A DNA stretch of 64,000 bases from Planococcus citri (taxonomy: Eukaryota; Arthropoda; Insecta; Hemiptera; Pseudococcidae): positions 30,308,580 to 30,372,579 of the forward strand of contig NC_088678.1 in assembly GCF_950023065.1 (NCBI RefSeq). The letters are read 5' to 3'. The notes beneath the pieces are model-generated. The model ran no database searches. It worked only from the letters and a program-made list of their open reading frames with translations, and was not told the DNA's origin. The position numbers and the translations under genes are program-made. Below are positions 11,078-24,500 of the stretch, one piece after another. The stretch's first letter is position 1; each line of letters begins with the position of its first letter.

Positions 11078-14000
11078 CTGGATGGGTGAAAAAAAAATGG
11101 AAAATTAGGCTCGGTTTGAGGATCAAATGAAAGAAGACTAGTTTTTGGCGTTTGCGTAGATTCTTTCCCCTTTCCCTTCTTTTCACTACCCACCTTCTTG
11201 ACACCGCCCAATTCGCTGAAACGACGAGATATACTTTTGAAAATTCAATAGTTGAATTTACTCTTGCCCTCTGAAATTTTATGTTCAAAACTTGAGCTCT
11301 ACTCATGCACCAATAGTCGGGGAGCCCGTGTAAGGATCTATTGCACCCCCCCCCCCACCGGCGATCCTCCAGGAAAACTTTTTTCTTAAAGAGGGAGTCC
11401 TGAGGAACATTTCTAGCCTTCGTCCTCACAAAAAAAAAGTGGCCCTACTTACAAAATGGCGCCTATTTTGATTGACAGGTCAGCAGAAATCGAAGATTGC
11501 TGCACGAAATTTTTTGAACTCAACAAAGCTAGATCGAAAAGGAGTGCAATAAATTATCAGCAGCCAAAATTTCAAGTCCTGAAGTGCCTTTTTCGATTTT
11601 TCGTGAATTTTTGAAAATCAAATTTGGGCCAAAAATGAGGGGAAAAATCAAAATTTTACCAAATTGACCAAGAAAGCTGAAATTTGGGATATACCCCATT
11701 TTCGACATGTCAAATCGATTGGAAACTATTTCAAACCGTTTTGAGCAGTTCTGGAGCCTCCAGCAGATTTTTGAAACTCGAAATTCCCACAAAATTTCAT
11801 CAAATTGAGTTGGAAAGCCAAAATTTATTCTGCAAACTAATTTCAATACTCTACGAAGTCAATTGCAGGTAGATTTTAAGTCATTGTGGAGCCTTCAGTG
11901 ACTTTTTGAAAATTACTGGAGCCTCCAGTAGATTTTTGAAATTTGAAATTTCCCCAAAATTTCATTAAACGGAGATGGAAAGCCGAAATTGACTCTGCAC
12001 TCCAATTTTAACAACCTCTGAAGACAACTTCATGTGAGTTCAAGTCATTTTGGAGCCTCCAGCGACTTTTTGAAAATTACTGGATTCTCCACCAGATTTT
12101 TGAAACTTGAAATTTCCACAACACTTTATCAAAATGGAGTTAGCAAGCTGAAATTTACTTCGCAAACTAATTTCAATACGATATGAAGACGACTGCATGG
12201 TGGTTTCAAATGGTTTTGAAGCTTCCAGCTACTTTTTGAAAATTTCAATTTTCCAAAAAACGCCATACAACCTTTCAAGAAGTCACTGAAGGCTCCAGTA
12301 ATTTTCAAAAAGTCACTGGAGGCTCAACAACGACTTAAAATCTACCTGCAGTTGACTTCTTAGCGTATTGAAATTAGTTTTCAGAATGAATTTTGACTTT
12401 CCAACTCCATTTGATGAAATTTTGTGGGATTTTCGAGTTTCAAAAATCTGCTGGAGGCTCCAGAACTGCTCAAAACGGTTTTAAACAGTTTCCAATCGAT
12501 TTGGCATGTCAAAAATGGGGTATATTCCAAATTTCAGCTTTCTTGGTCAATTTGGTAAAATTTTGATTTTTTCCCTCATTTTTGGCCCAAATTTGATTTT
12601 CAAAAATTCACGAAAAATCGAAAAAGGCACTTCAGGACTTGAAATTTTGACCGGTGATAAATTTTTGCTTGATCTTTCGATCTACCTTCGTACGGTTTAA
12701 AAAATGTCGTGCAAGTCCTATGTTGGAAAGCAAAATCTACAATTTCGGGTGACCTGTCAATCAAAATGGCGGCCATTTTGTAAAATGGGCCACTTTTTTT
12801 GAGGGCAAGGGCTGGAAATGTTCCTTAGGACTCCCTCTTTGAGAAAAAAGTTGTCCCGAAGAATCGCCGGTGGGGGGGGGGTGCAATAGATCCTTATGCG
12901 GGCTCCCCGACTACAAGTGCATACGTGTATAGATTGAAATTAAACAAACCAGGACTGCTGCTGTATTTCGCAAACAATTCCTACTCCCAAGATCTCTCCA
13001 AGGGCGCCAAAAAGAGAGAACGCTAAGAATAACAATGTACCTACACCTAGCATTTCGTCTATACCTACAGTAAATTAGTACGTTACATGAGTTCGTGTTC
13101 ACTTACCATAGTCTGAACGCAAAATACGTGACAATAATGCGTCTTGCTAGCGCGATCTTTGGTAATATACGCAAAATGCGTCAGATCTTCGGAATCCTGG
13201 CAGGCGCAATGAATGTTACGAATTTCATGTTCGCAAATCAACGACTGCAAAATATACAAGACAAAAGAAAGTGACGTGTAATAATATTGGTCTTTAAAGT
13301 TCGAAACACGCGCACCGACTAGGTGACGACAACGAATCACGATATAGACGAGTATTTCGCCGAAGCCCAAGCACATAATTATTCGTATATTTTCCTGTTT
13401 TCTTAGTAATCGCGATTGTGTACTTAAATAATACTTACATGATCGGAAACATTTAGGAATTTCACGCCTCTATACGAAATCGCCAATATGATGTCGTAGG
13501 TAACTCGACAGTCGACTATTGATGTGGATTTTTTCAGCTTTTGTATCGATTTTTTGGTAGATTCCGTGCCTCGGAGTTCTTTCACAACAGTCGAGCCTAA
13601 ATACTGTAAAAAAAATGAACAAAAATTAAGTTTTTGATTTTTTTGCAAACGACTTTGCTTTTTAAAAAATTTTAGGCATGAAAATTTTTCGTGGCTGAAT
13701 TCTATCTCACCCTCATTCCCACCCCCACTCCAATGAAGAAATTTTTTTTGATTTGTTTTGTTTCTCGTTGAAGATGATTTCTCATCAGGTAAGCACGTGC
13801 TCCTCCTCTCCACTCACTTCATCAACAAAAACATTCTCCATAGATAACAAAAATCGAAAAAGCGTCGGAAATCAACATAAATTCATTTTTCAGACTTTCG
13901 TAATTTTTTTAAAATATTAAATTAATTTTCCACCATGAAAAAAATCAAAATTTGATCAAATAGAAGTAAAATTAAAACTGTGAAATTAGATTTGAGCACT

Positions 14001-17000
14001 ATTTTTGATCTCTTGAATCGATTTGTAGGAGTTTGAGAAGCCGTTGGAAAGGCTTCTGCACAGTTTTGGGGTTTTTGGTACTTGAAAACTGGTTTCAATA
14101 AATGAGCTGAAAAATTCCAAAAACTGCTGGATAGTCCAAAATGGTTTGAGGCTGCCAATGACCAATTGAGGAAATCAAAAATTGATTTTAATATTATTCT
14201 TTTTCAAAACTTCAATTTTTTTAGAAGGTACCTGAATTGTATTGATCATACCTGAATACTTTTCAAAAACCACCCTCTCTTTATTCTCAAAATTCGGTCA
14301 AACTTGAATTTTGCATACCTACTTGTGCATTTTTGTTTGCTTTTTCGAATTTTTTTTTGCTTTATCTCGCAATTCATATTTTTTTAATGAGTAATGTGGA
14401 TGTAAAAACTGATTTTTTTCTAAATTTTTTCCCTCGAAGTAGAAAAAATGGTGCCTAGCGGATTTTTTCAACAAAAATCACTACTTTTTCACCATTTTTT
14501 TCTAATCAAATTTTCAGAAACCTCTCCACTGACCCTCCTTCCCCCCCCCCCCACACACACACAAAAAAATATACCAAAATTAAAATTTTTCGCAGGAAAA
14601 TTTTCAAAAAAAATTGAAATTGGAAGAAAATTTACCGGCTAAACTGACGTCACGTATTCCAACACTGTTGCCAATTTCACTAAAAGTAAACTAATTTTTT
14701 CATTTTTTCACTACCTTTTTGACAAAATTCACTACTTTTTCACTACTTTCACTGCCTGTCAGATACCCTGAGTGACTAGAGAAAATGGATTTGAATTCGA
14801 TACAAAAAGATTTGAGTTCATAGGCGCTGAATTAATTAATATCAACTTTCCAAAACGGAATTTCACCATTTCGATGGATTCTGAAGCCTCCGGAGTAATT
14901 TTCAATTTTTTCCAGAATTTTAGATGAAAAAAGGCCAGGAATAAGTGACGTTGAAAAGACTAGATTTTTTTCATTTCTACTCCCAAAAAAGGTGATCACA
15001 TGGAGAAAATGGATTTGAATACGAGTAGACTCGAAAAGATTCTGAAAACATGAGCAAAAATCGATCGAATGGATCACGAAGATATTACATCAGAGTTTAC
15101 AGGTACTGAATATCCACTGGAGGCTCCAGAACGGCTCGAAACTATCACCAATCGACTCGGAAGGTCAAAAAATAGGGTTTCATTTTCAAAAATGATCACT
15201 GGAGAAAATTTTGGATTTGAACCAGCACAAAAAGATTTTAAAAATGTGTGCTCAGATTGATCAAATGGATCACAGAGATGTTGAATTTGAGTTAATCGGT
15301 GTTCAATGGCATTTTCACCCTAATCACAAAATTTTTTCAAAAACTGGAGAATCAGAAAATCCGCTGGAGGCTCCAGAACGGTTCGAAACTATCACCAATC
15401 GACTTGAGAGACCGAAAATAGGGTACAAACTAAATTTCAGCTTTCTGAGTAAACTTGAGGAGTTCCATGGAAAAGGGGCCTTAATCATTTTTTTTCCATT
15501 TACAATTTTGAATGTATTAAACATTTTTAAAAATTAATTTCACCATATTCAGTGATATTGAAGTGCTCTTCCATGAAAAAAACAAAACAAATTGGAAAAT
15601 GTTTGCTTGTAGAAAGAATTTTTAAGCTCACTTGAACTTGTAAAAATCAGTGAAGAAAATTGACTAAGGCCCTTTTTCCATGAAGGCCCTCATTTAGTAA
15701 AATTCAATTTTTTTCAATTTTTCGCCTAAATTTGGACTTTGTAGAAAATTCGCCAAAAATCAAAAAATGAAATTAAACTCCTGTAATTTTGGCTGGTGGC
15801 ACCAACACACGTTGAAATTTTGCGAAAAAATCAAATATTTCTGTGAAAATGCTTTTTGAGCATTTTTTGAAGAATTTTGAGCTTAAAATTAAGTCATGAT
15901 TTTTGGGATTTTTGAAAGAGTGTTATTCGACCCATCAAAGTGGGTTAAATTTTTGCGAAAAATCAGAAATATCTGTTAAGGAAAAACCAAAGTAGGTCCA
16001 GAAGAAAACACAACTCGATTTTTAGCTACCCAAATTATTAGTAATTTCCAAGCCTTCTGAAGAAAACTTGGAGAATTCAAAAATCGCATTGGAAGGTCCA
16101 AAGAATGATCCGAAACAGTGAAATTTGGTTCCGGTGAGTTGATGTTAGGAAAACTAATTTTCATAATTTTTTACTGAATAAATAGTTTACCATAAATGGC
16201 GTTGTTCCTCGCGTTTTCTAAACCTTTGCATAGATAAAAATAAAAGCATTTAAATATTCAAGAAAACTCAGAATAGACTATAAAATGATTACGAGTATCA
16301 AAGGAACATGGAATTTGCGGTAAATTAAAAACCATACATAATTCACCAACAATGGTCAGTTTTCAATTCTCAAAAAATTCGCCATCAAAAAACAAATTTG
16401 GGAAACTGGAATTTTGGTTCAGGGGTTTTGGAAACAACTGAAATAAAACTTCACTTACCAAAGCCACGTAATCAACGGTACCGGTGACGAGAGCTTTGGG
16501 CTTATGGGGCCACTGAGTCTTCAATGTAGCCGGTACACCAACCAGTAACTCCGAAGGATTTCTGATTTCTACATCTGGTTCAGCCAAAGGAGGTGGAGGC
16601 GGAGCAGGTCGTGATTTTTTCCTATGTCGCAAAGTTCCACTTTCGCTGGGAACTGTTGTTGCTGACGTTGTATTTCCGGTATTCGTCGTCGTCGTAGACG
16701 ATGGAGTGCTTTTCGTTCTGATTTCGTCTTCTAGTTCTTGAATATTGTTTTTCTGAAAGAATAGAATGAAAACAAAACGTGAGAATTAATTTCATTGAGT
16801 AATCGTAATCAATAATCGTACGAGTAAAATTATAATATCAACGAGAAGGCTGCAGCAAAAATTGAATCATATCAAGTTGCTGATCCAGCAGAAAAAATCA
16901 GAATGTAAGGAGACTGGAGATTAAAACACAGTAATACTAGGTTTCCTAAAAAGAAATGCGAAAATATGAATTGCAACGATATGAATGCATACGTTAAAAA

Positions 17001-20000
17001 TAATCTATCTTAATTTGAACTGTTCAACCGTTATCAAACTCATTCTAATTTTATGACGACACAAATGATTAATACTTTGCTGATGAGATGAAATTTCTTT
17101 AATCTTTGGATAATACCTTTACGTACATAATTTTCCAAAGAAGTGCTAATTGGCAAAATTACCCAAAGTAAATTATTAATTTCCCAATTAACCCTGAAAA
17201 ACTACGAAAATATGCAGTTTTTGTAACCCAATAAATCAAAGTACGAAATGGGACAGATCACTAATAAATCTGGATCAAGGTGAAAATGTGGACTATAATC
17301 TTCCGTAAAAAAGAAAGACTACAATGCCTGCAATTTTAACTCACTCAATTACCTCAAACCATTGACCAAAACCTCACCATCATCATTGCCAAATACACTA
17401 ACACGTTTCCTCGCAATTTCATCCCATAAAATAAATCACCGCAGTCGAGTTCAAATAACTCTACATCGAATTTCCTTTCTTCTCGGTTTTCTTTCGCATT
17501 AACAGCATAGATATTGCAATGTGCAGCAGGTACGGTACGCGTAATCGATAATATGTGCATTGGAAATAACAATAAGCGCATATTTACAAGTACTTGAGTA
17601 AGCAATTCCGATGACGATGACGACGTCGACGACGTGCACGTATATGGGCGCATGGTACTTATACGGGTTGTAAATTATATAGGAGCTCGCGAGTGTAACT
17701 AAAGAACGAAACAATTAAATAAAGGAAATTGATGGCTGATGGAAAAAAAATTCGATGAATTTAAAAACACAGCCATTGTGTTGTATACAGCTAAACAACT
17801 ATCGAATTCGAATCGAGTCGCGATCGCGTTGAAAAAAAACACTCGGTGGGTGAATGCGACAATACACGGAGAAGAGACAAGAATGATATTTATAACTCGC
17901 GGTATCGTTTTGGGGACCACTGCAACAAATCTATAATAAATTTCAAATATTTATGGCCCGTACATAACGCTTATTGCCAATATACGCGAGTAACTAAGTA
18001 CCACATTATTAGTGTAAGGTTGTATGAATGCTGTGCTGTACTCGTATGATGTACTTAGTACACTATAGCATTGAAAGTACACTGTAATTGAGAAGAATCG
18101 GGAATCGAATTACGAGTAATGTAACGAAACAGTACACGCGAATATTTCAAAATTAATGCAGCATCGCTCACAAGTCACAATATTCGATAATTACTTTCAT
18201 TATCTGCTACTAGATAATGAGATAACAGGTCGATAGATTGAACATCCAGGAAAAGTTACTATGTACGTATATAGGAAATGAATCATTCGAAGATGCGCTA
18301 CATTACTAGTAAACTGCATGGAAGACTCCTGAACGTTTCCGAGTTCGATACAGATTTCCCAGAAATATTGAATCCAGATAACACTACGAGGAGAAATATC
18401 AAAATCAGTTCTCACAATTTCCAACCATTTCTGGTGATTCAATAATCAATTTCTTCATCTTTTCCCACGAATTTAATTATCAACTTTTTTTCTTCTACAG
18501 AACTATTCCAAGCCACAAGGTGTTCATCTCAGAATTCCACTCGAAGAACCCAATTCGAAAATTTACTCTTCAACGAATTCTAGCAGGGCATCTCGAGTGG
18601 GACTTTTTGAAACAGACTTTCAGTTTTGAAAAAAGTCAAATTGATTAGTTAATCAGAGAAACTACAACAATGGAAAACCTTGACTATGAAAACGAAAGCA
18701 GAATGAACATTTGATTATTTTTTCTCACCTAATTTTCTAAACAAAGGAGGAATTGAATAGAAAATTTCAAACTTCAATAAAAACACAATTAAAAATCTGG
18801 ACTTTTTGAAAATTGTAAAAAATTGATCCACTAAAATCAAATTTTATCATTTGTGACGTGTTTGTCTCCTCTAAAGACCAACTTGGACATCGTTTTTTCC
18901 ATAAATTTTCAAAATGCAACTAAAGAATTCACAAGCAGCAAAAAATTCAGGTTCTATTAATTTCTGTGGTTTCAAACTTCAAATAAAACGATGAATTGTT
19001 TGATAATATCGCAAGCTTTTGTACCTCAAAATGGAAACAAAAGTTATTTCAATTCTGAAGACTCTAGAAATGATGACATTTTGGTTCAGTAGATAAGACT
19101 TTTCCTGGAGCAGATGTAGCATCAGATCATCACTTGCTGGTGACTTCATTTGAATTGCGTCTTTGCAGTGGGAAGAAACCAACAAAGAAAAATCACATAC
19201 ACCTTACTGACCAAGAAAGGAAAATACTTGCTGCCCAAATAAATATTGATCACACTGATGAAGAGGACCCAAATACCTTATGGGAAAATATGAAGGCAGA
19301 AATCCAAAAGAAATGCGATTTGGTAATCAAGAACAGGAAGGAAGTTTGAACTGAGAAAACGTCAACTACGGATGTCAGAAGAAACGTTGAAGCTCATAGA
19401 AGAATGTAGAAAAGTAAAACTGGAAGGAAATAATAACAAGTACAAAGCCTTGAATAGATGCATCCAGAGAAATTTCAGGAAAGACAGAGAAGCCTACTTA
19501 AACAGACGTTGTGAAGAAATTCAAGAATGTCTGATCACAACGAATCAAGCATACTATTCAATCAAGAAGATAAAACAGATCACCAGAGATTTTAAACCAT
19601 AATCATGTGAAATCACAGCAGAGGATGGTACAGTCGCATGGGACTCGAATAATATTCTAGAGAACTGGAGATTGTATTGCAGCAAGCTATATCAGAGTGA
19701 ACCACAGAACCCAAACAACAATGAAGCACCAGAAATTGAAGTGGACAGTGTAGAAGAGCCAGATATCTTACTTGATGAAGTAAGAAATGCCATCAAGGCG
19801 TTGAGGAAATGCAAAGCACCTGGATGTGATGGTATTGAGGCTGAGATACTACAGTCCATGGGCAAGAAAGCAGAAAAGGTGATCTGGAAGATATGGCAAC
19901 AACATAGGGCGCAAAAGAGAATGGCCAGAAGATTGGTGCAAATCAGTGTTAATTCCGCTACACAAGAAAGGTGATATGAGAAATTGCGCTAACTATTGCA

Positions 20001-21533
20001 CAATAGTCCTGATTCCACATGCCAGTAAAGTGATGCTCCAAATAATCAACAACAGGATCAAGGCATACTTGCATTGGCAGATTTCACCTGAACAGGCAGG
20101 TCTTATGCCTGGAAGAGATACAAGAGAGCAGATTCTGAACATCAGACAAATAATTGAAAAATCCTGTGAATTCAACATCCCTGCGGTACTATGCTTCGTT
20201 GACTATGCAAAGGCCTTTGATCATTTTCAGGTACCTACTTTTCTGGACACCCTTCATAATGAATAACTATTTTTATTAAAATGATGGTAAAAATTATTGC
20301 TCGAGCGAAAATTTTTCAAAAAAATTGGTTCAAAAATCAAAAAAACGACCAGTTTACCTATTTTATTTTACATTTCCACTAAAGTACAATAGTATCAGAA
20401 ATTTTGAAGAGTCGGTGGTTCTGTTCAGAGAAAACGAAAAATTTGCACTTTTCAAATTGTTTGGATATTACGCGTATTCCTGGAATTTTCCTATTCAATT
20501 TTTGAATTCTTAAAATTTTTGAATGCAGCATTCTTGAATACCTAGTACCCTGAACAAAGAGAGGGAAAAAGCTTTGGAAAATTTGTAATTCTCGAAAATT
20601 AGAACAACGTCGATTTTGATGAAAAGATTTGATTTTTTTTCTGATTTCAACATTTTTCAAAGTAGACGAGATGACTTCAATTTTTCAGAGATTTTTGATA
20701 CTCGTACGTTAATTCTTTGGAAATTTTCTTACTTTTCGAAGGAATTTCATGTTATTTTTTTTAGCATATAATTGTACTCTAGAATGAAACACGCAATACT
20801 AATCCAATGCCCCGTGATATGAAGTAAAAATCATTTGGATGGGTGAAAATGAAATCTAGGTATTTCTCTAACCGCACAGCTCTTATATTTATTTATTTTG
20901 ACGTTAAAAAAAATTGAAAATTCTGAAAATTTGTGTTTTTATTTTTTGCTTGGTTTTGACAGAATTATTTGAAAATTCGGAAAAGGAGACTTTTTTGAAA
21001 AAAGGACCCATAGGCAAAAAGATTTACTTTTACTGACTTTCTGGATCGGAAGGACTGTTAGACACCTTGATGGAGCTAAAATCCGAGAAATATTGAAGTT
21101 CAATTATGTTCAATCATTCAATCAATATCAAAGCTTCATCAGCTCCCAGATTTAAGAGAATCGAGAGTCCAAGCAATGCTGAAATTTATTCAATTTTGAA
21201 CTTCAAGTGACACTTAAGTTGGCACAGCATCGAAGTTCATTGAATGTTGAATTTTGGGTAACGGTTTAGTTAAGTTTGAATAATATTAAATTTCTGGCAA
21301 CGTCGTTGCATTTTTTGATTTTTTATAAATTTCTAAAAATTGGATACAGGGTCAAAAATGAAAAAAAATTCAACATTTTACCCTCTGAAATTGGAAAGCT
21401 GAAATTCATGTACTTTATAGCCCAATTTTACATGCTGAGTCGATTGGAAGTCGTTCCACCTGTTCTGAAATTCAAAACCGTATTTTGGACCAATCGCGTT
21501 AACACGCGCCAAAATTGAATTATTAAGCAGGTT

Positions 21534-21570
<37 letters not shown>

Positions 21571-24500
21571 GTATATTTGCTGCAATCTGTTACATGGTAA
21601 CATTTAGCTTCACAGAAATACAGGTTTTAGTTTTTTTTATTTAAAAACTGACAGTTTTCAAAAAGTTGCTGGAGACTCCAAAACAGTTCAAACCCATCTC
21701 CAGTCAACTCGGAATGTCAAAAATTAGGCATAAAGTGAATTTCAGTTTTTTTTTTTGTAAAACGGCACGGGAACGGACACGGTGAATTTTTCAAATTTTC
21801 AATCATAAAAATAACTGTACATTTTGGAAAAATAAGTATACAATTTCAAACCGGTGGAAACAAATTTTGAAAAAATTGTGCATAATTGATTAGGTGAGTC
21901 ATTTCATTAAGAAGCACCAATAACCTTTATAAGTGCTGAAGTTGATTTAGACGGTTTTTATGACATTTTTTGGAAAATCTGATATTTCCGAAATATGCTG
22001 AAGGCTCCAGAACGGCTTGAAATAAATCCCAATCCAATTGACTCGACATGTTGAAATTAGAGTATAAAATACACTTTAGCTGTCCAACTTTATTCTGTAA
22101 AATTTTGTAAAAATGTCATCTTTAAAAAATTTGCTGGAGGCTCCAGAACTAATCAAACCGGTTTGAAAAACGATTCCAATCAATTTGGGAGGTTGAAAAT
22201 AAGGAATATATCAAATTTTAGCTTTCTAGATCAATTTTATAAAATTCTGAATTTTCATCATTTTTAACCCAAATTTGATTTTCAAAAATTCATCAAAAAT
22301 CGAAAAATTCACTTCAGCTCCTGAAATTTTGGCTGGTAAAGTATTTTTGCATGCTCTTTCGATTTAGCTTAATTCGGTTCAAAATTTTTCAGCTAGTTAA
22401 TATATCACCCTAATTAAAAAAACTATTCAGTCAGCCTTGAGAAATTTTCAATTCCTCTTCTCAATTCTTTATTAAAATGTTCCAGATGTTCAACTTATGG
22501 TCTCGGTGCATTTCTTCGAAATACTATTTTATTAGAAGTATGGAAACATCCTGTACTCTAAGTACACACTAAACACCAACTGATTACAACCAAGTACACA
22601 GCACTTGAAAACAATGAAGCCGCGAAATTCCAACACCCTCGCACACTACACACACACTCGGCGACGGCGGCGACAAACGACGACAATAAACGTCTTACAC
22701 ACTCATTCTTCATTCCTCTCTCCTTGATTCTTGTGGCATTCGTGGTAATCGAATCGAATTTAATTAGTACCTATACCGTACCATATACCATAACAGTGTT
22801 CTAACTACGTTTTATAACTAAGTGTAACATACCACAAATACTCGTATATAACCGTATCAACTTACCAACTGGTCTAGGTCGGCGTGCAGATCGTCTAAAT
22901 TACTCGATAAGGATGGGTCATTAATTGATTGGGCGCACTGCAATTTACCGACGTTAACGGAAGCCAGCATTCTGCGTCGATGGCCGGGTTTGGTAATTTC
23001 TAAAACGGCCGTCAACTCGACCTCCCATATCCGTTTTATTCTATCCATTTCGGTGAATAAATTTTTACGAAACGTTTCCAAATAACACGCTAATCCTATG
23101 CTGTCCAACCATTCTTTGACTAGATCCTTAGTAACATCACCAGTGACTGCGCTTTTAGTCGACATCCAAAAATCGCCGACTCGGTTAGGTAAACTGTAAA
23201 TTTGTTTTAGAACGTTTTCACGATCGTTCTCGTTCATCACGCCGATCTCTTTTAGATCGCAGTCATTGATAACGCCGTTCTGTAAAAAATAAACGAACGA
23301 AAAATTTAAACGTCAAAATCACCCGTAGGTTGGCACTCCACTAAGTTTAGTGAAATTTGTATCGTGTAAAATAACGTTACTTACGATGAAATTTATATCG
23401 TCGTATCCGAAATTAATGAAAGCGTTTTCGTATTCTGGTAATCCTAACCACGTTAACCATTGACTAACTGAGGTGTGCACGACGGGAGATGTCTCTATGT
23501 GATTTTGCTGTGATTCCGCTCTGTTAATACCTGTAACAATAAATTAATTTTCATTGTAATTTTCATCTTCAAGATTTTTTTTCGTGTCTCTTTCCTGTGA
23601 TTAATAATAATATTCGTAAATGATTCAATGATATGTCTATTCAGCAGCTCTTCTCTCTGATACGACATGAAAACGAAGAACGAAGCCAACGAAGGACTGG
23701 ATGAAGGAGGGGGGAAGACACTAAACAAGATGAATGAAAAAACTTATTCAAAGTACTGGGAAATTGTGAATGCTTCCTGGTTTGGAATTCAACTGATTTA
23801 TATGTGAAAGGTTTGAAAATGGTGTCTTTAAAAACCCTAAGAATTTAAGATTGACGAATACAAAATCGTACGCAACAAAATAAAAATTGAAACTACTTAC
23901 AACAAGGTGCTCCTTTAAATCTTCAAACCAAAATATAGAATTTTTGACAGAAGTTCAACACGAGCGATGTTTTCAAAATGTTCACAGGACCTGACTAAGC
24001 ATAGTGTTTCTCAAAATGACCGCTCAGGGTGTCTAACAAAACTCCCAGACAAAAAATCATGAGCTTTTTCATGACGATGACGACCTATTTTTCACATTTT
24101 CACCGCATGAAAATACCTCCCCCCCCCCCCAAAAATTGAATAACTTGAAACTGCGAGAAAATTTTTTGTCAAACAGGGTTACCATTTTTTACAAGATCAA
24201 AAATTAGTTATTACAGTTTTTATAATTTTTTTGATTTTTTTGAACTTTTTCATTTTTTGTTTTTTTTCTCATTTTATGGGCTTTTAAAAAAATTTCCAAG
24301 TGTGTTTCGAGCAAAATTCATGACTTTTTCGTGACTTTTTATGACTTTTATGACCACCTACCAAAATTCATGACTTTCATGGCCGTTAGACACCCTGGCC
24401 CCTATAAAAAGGGGGGATCAGTACCTAATTAAAATTTGAAAAGCTCAAAACTGAAGTTTTGAAGTAAAAGCTCAGCCTTTTGCGTGAAAAGTGTAAAAGT

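Larger units (their letters stand above)
16753..22865. other. ANKS1 intron between w13 and w14
   Basis: Besides the LINE fragment it holds a non-repetitive CpG-bearing stretch at about 17350-18140, including a GAC-rich run near 17605-17640, the TAG microsatellite, CTGGAG-family repeats at about 21640-22400, and a non-repetitive stretch at about 22480-22860 next to the SAM exons. No further exon is supported. Confidence 0.5.

Noticed and set aside
12506..12700. Frame with a seemingly conserved match to another at 11529-11846
   Set aside because: The likeness comes from the two complementary arms of the foldback element, not from protein homology.
19086..20246. An active reverse-transcriptase gene
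   Set aside because: Two frameshifts, a stop, and missing endonuclease start, motif C and 3' end show a dead fragment.
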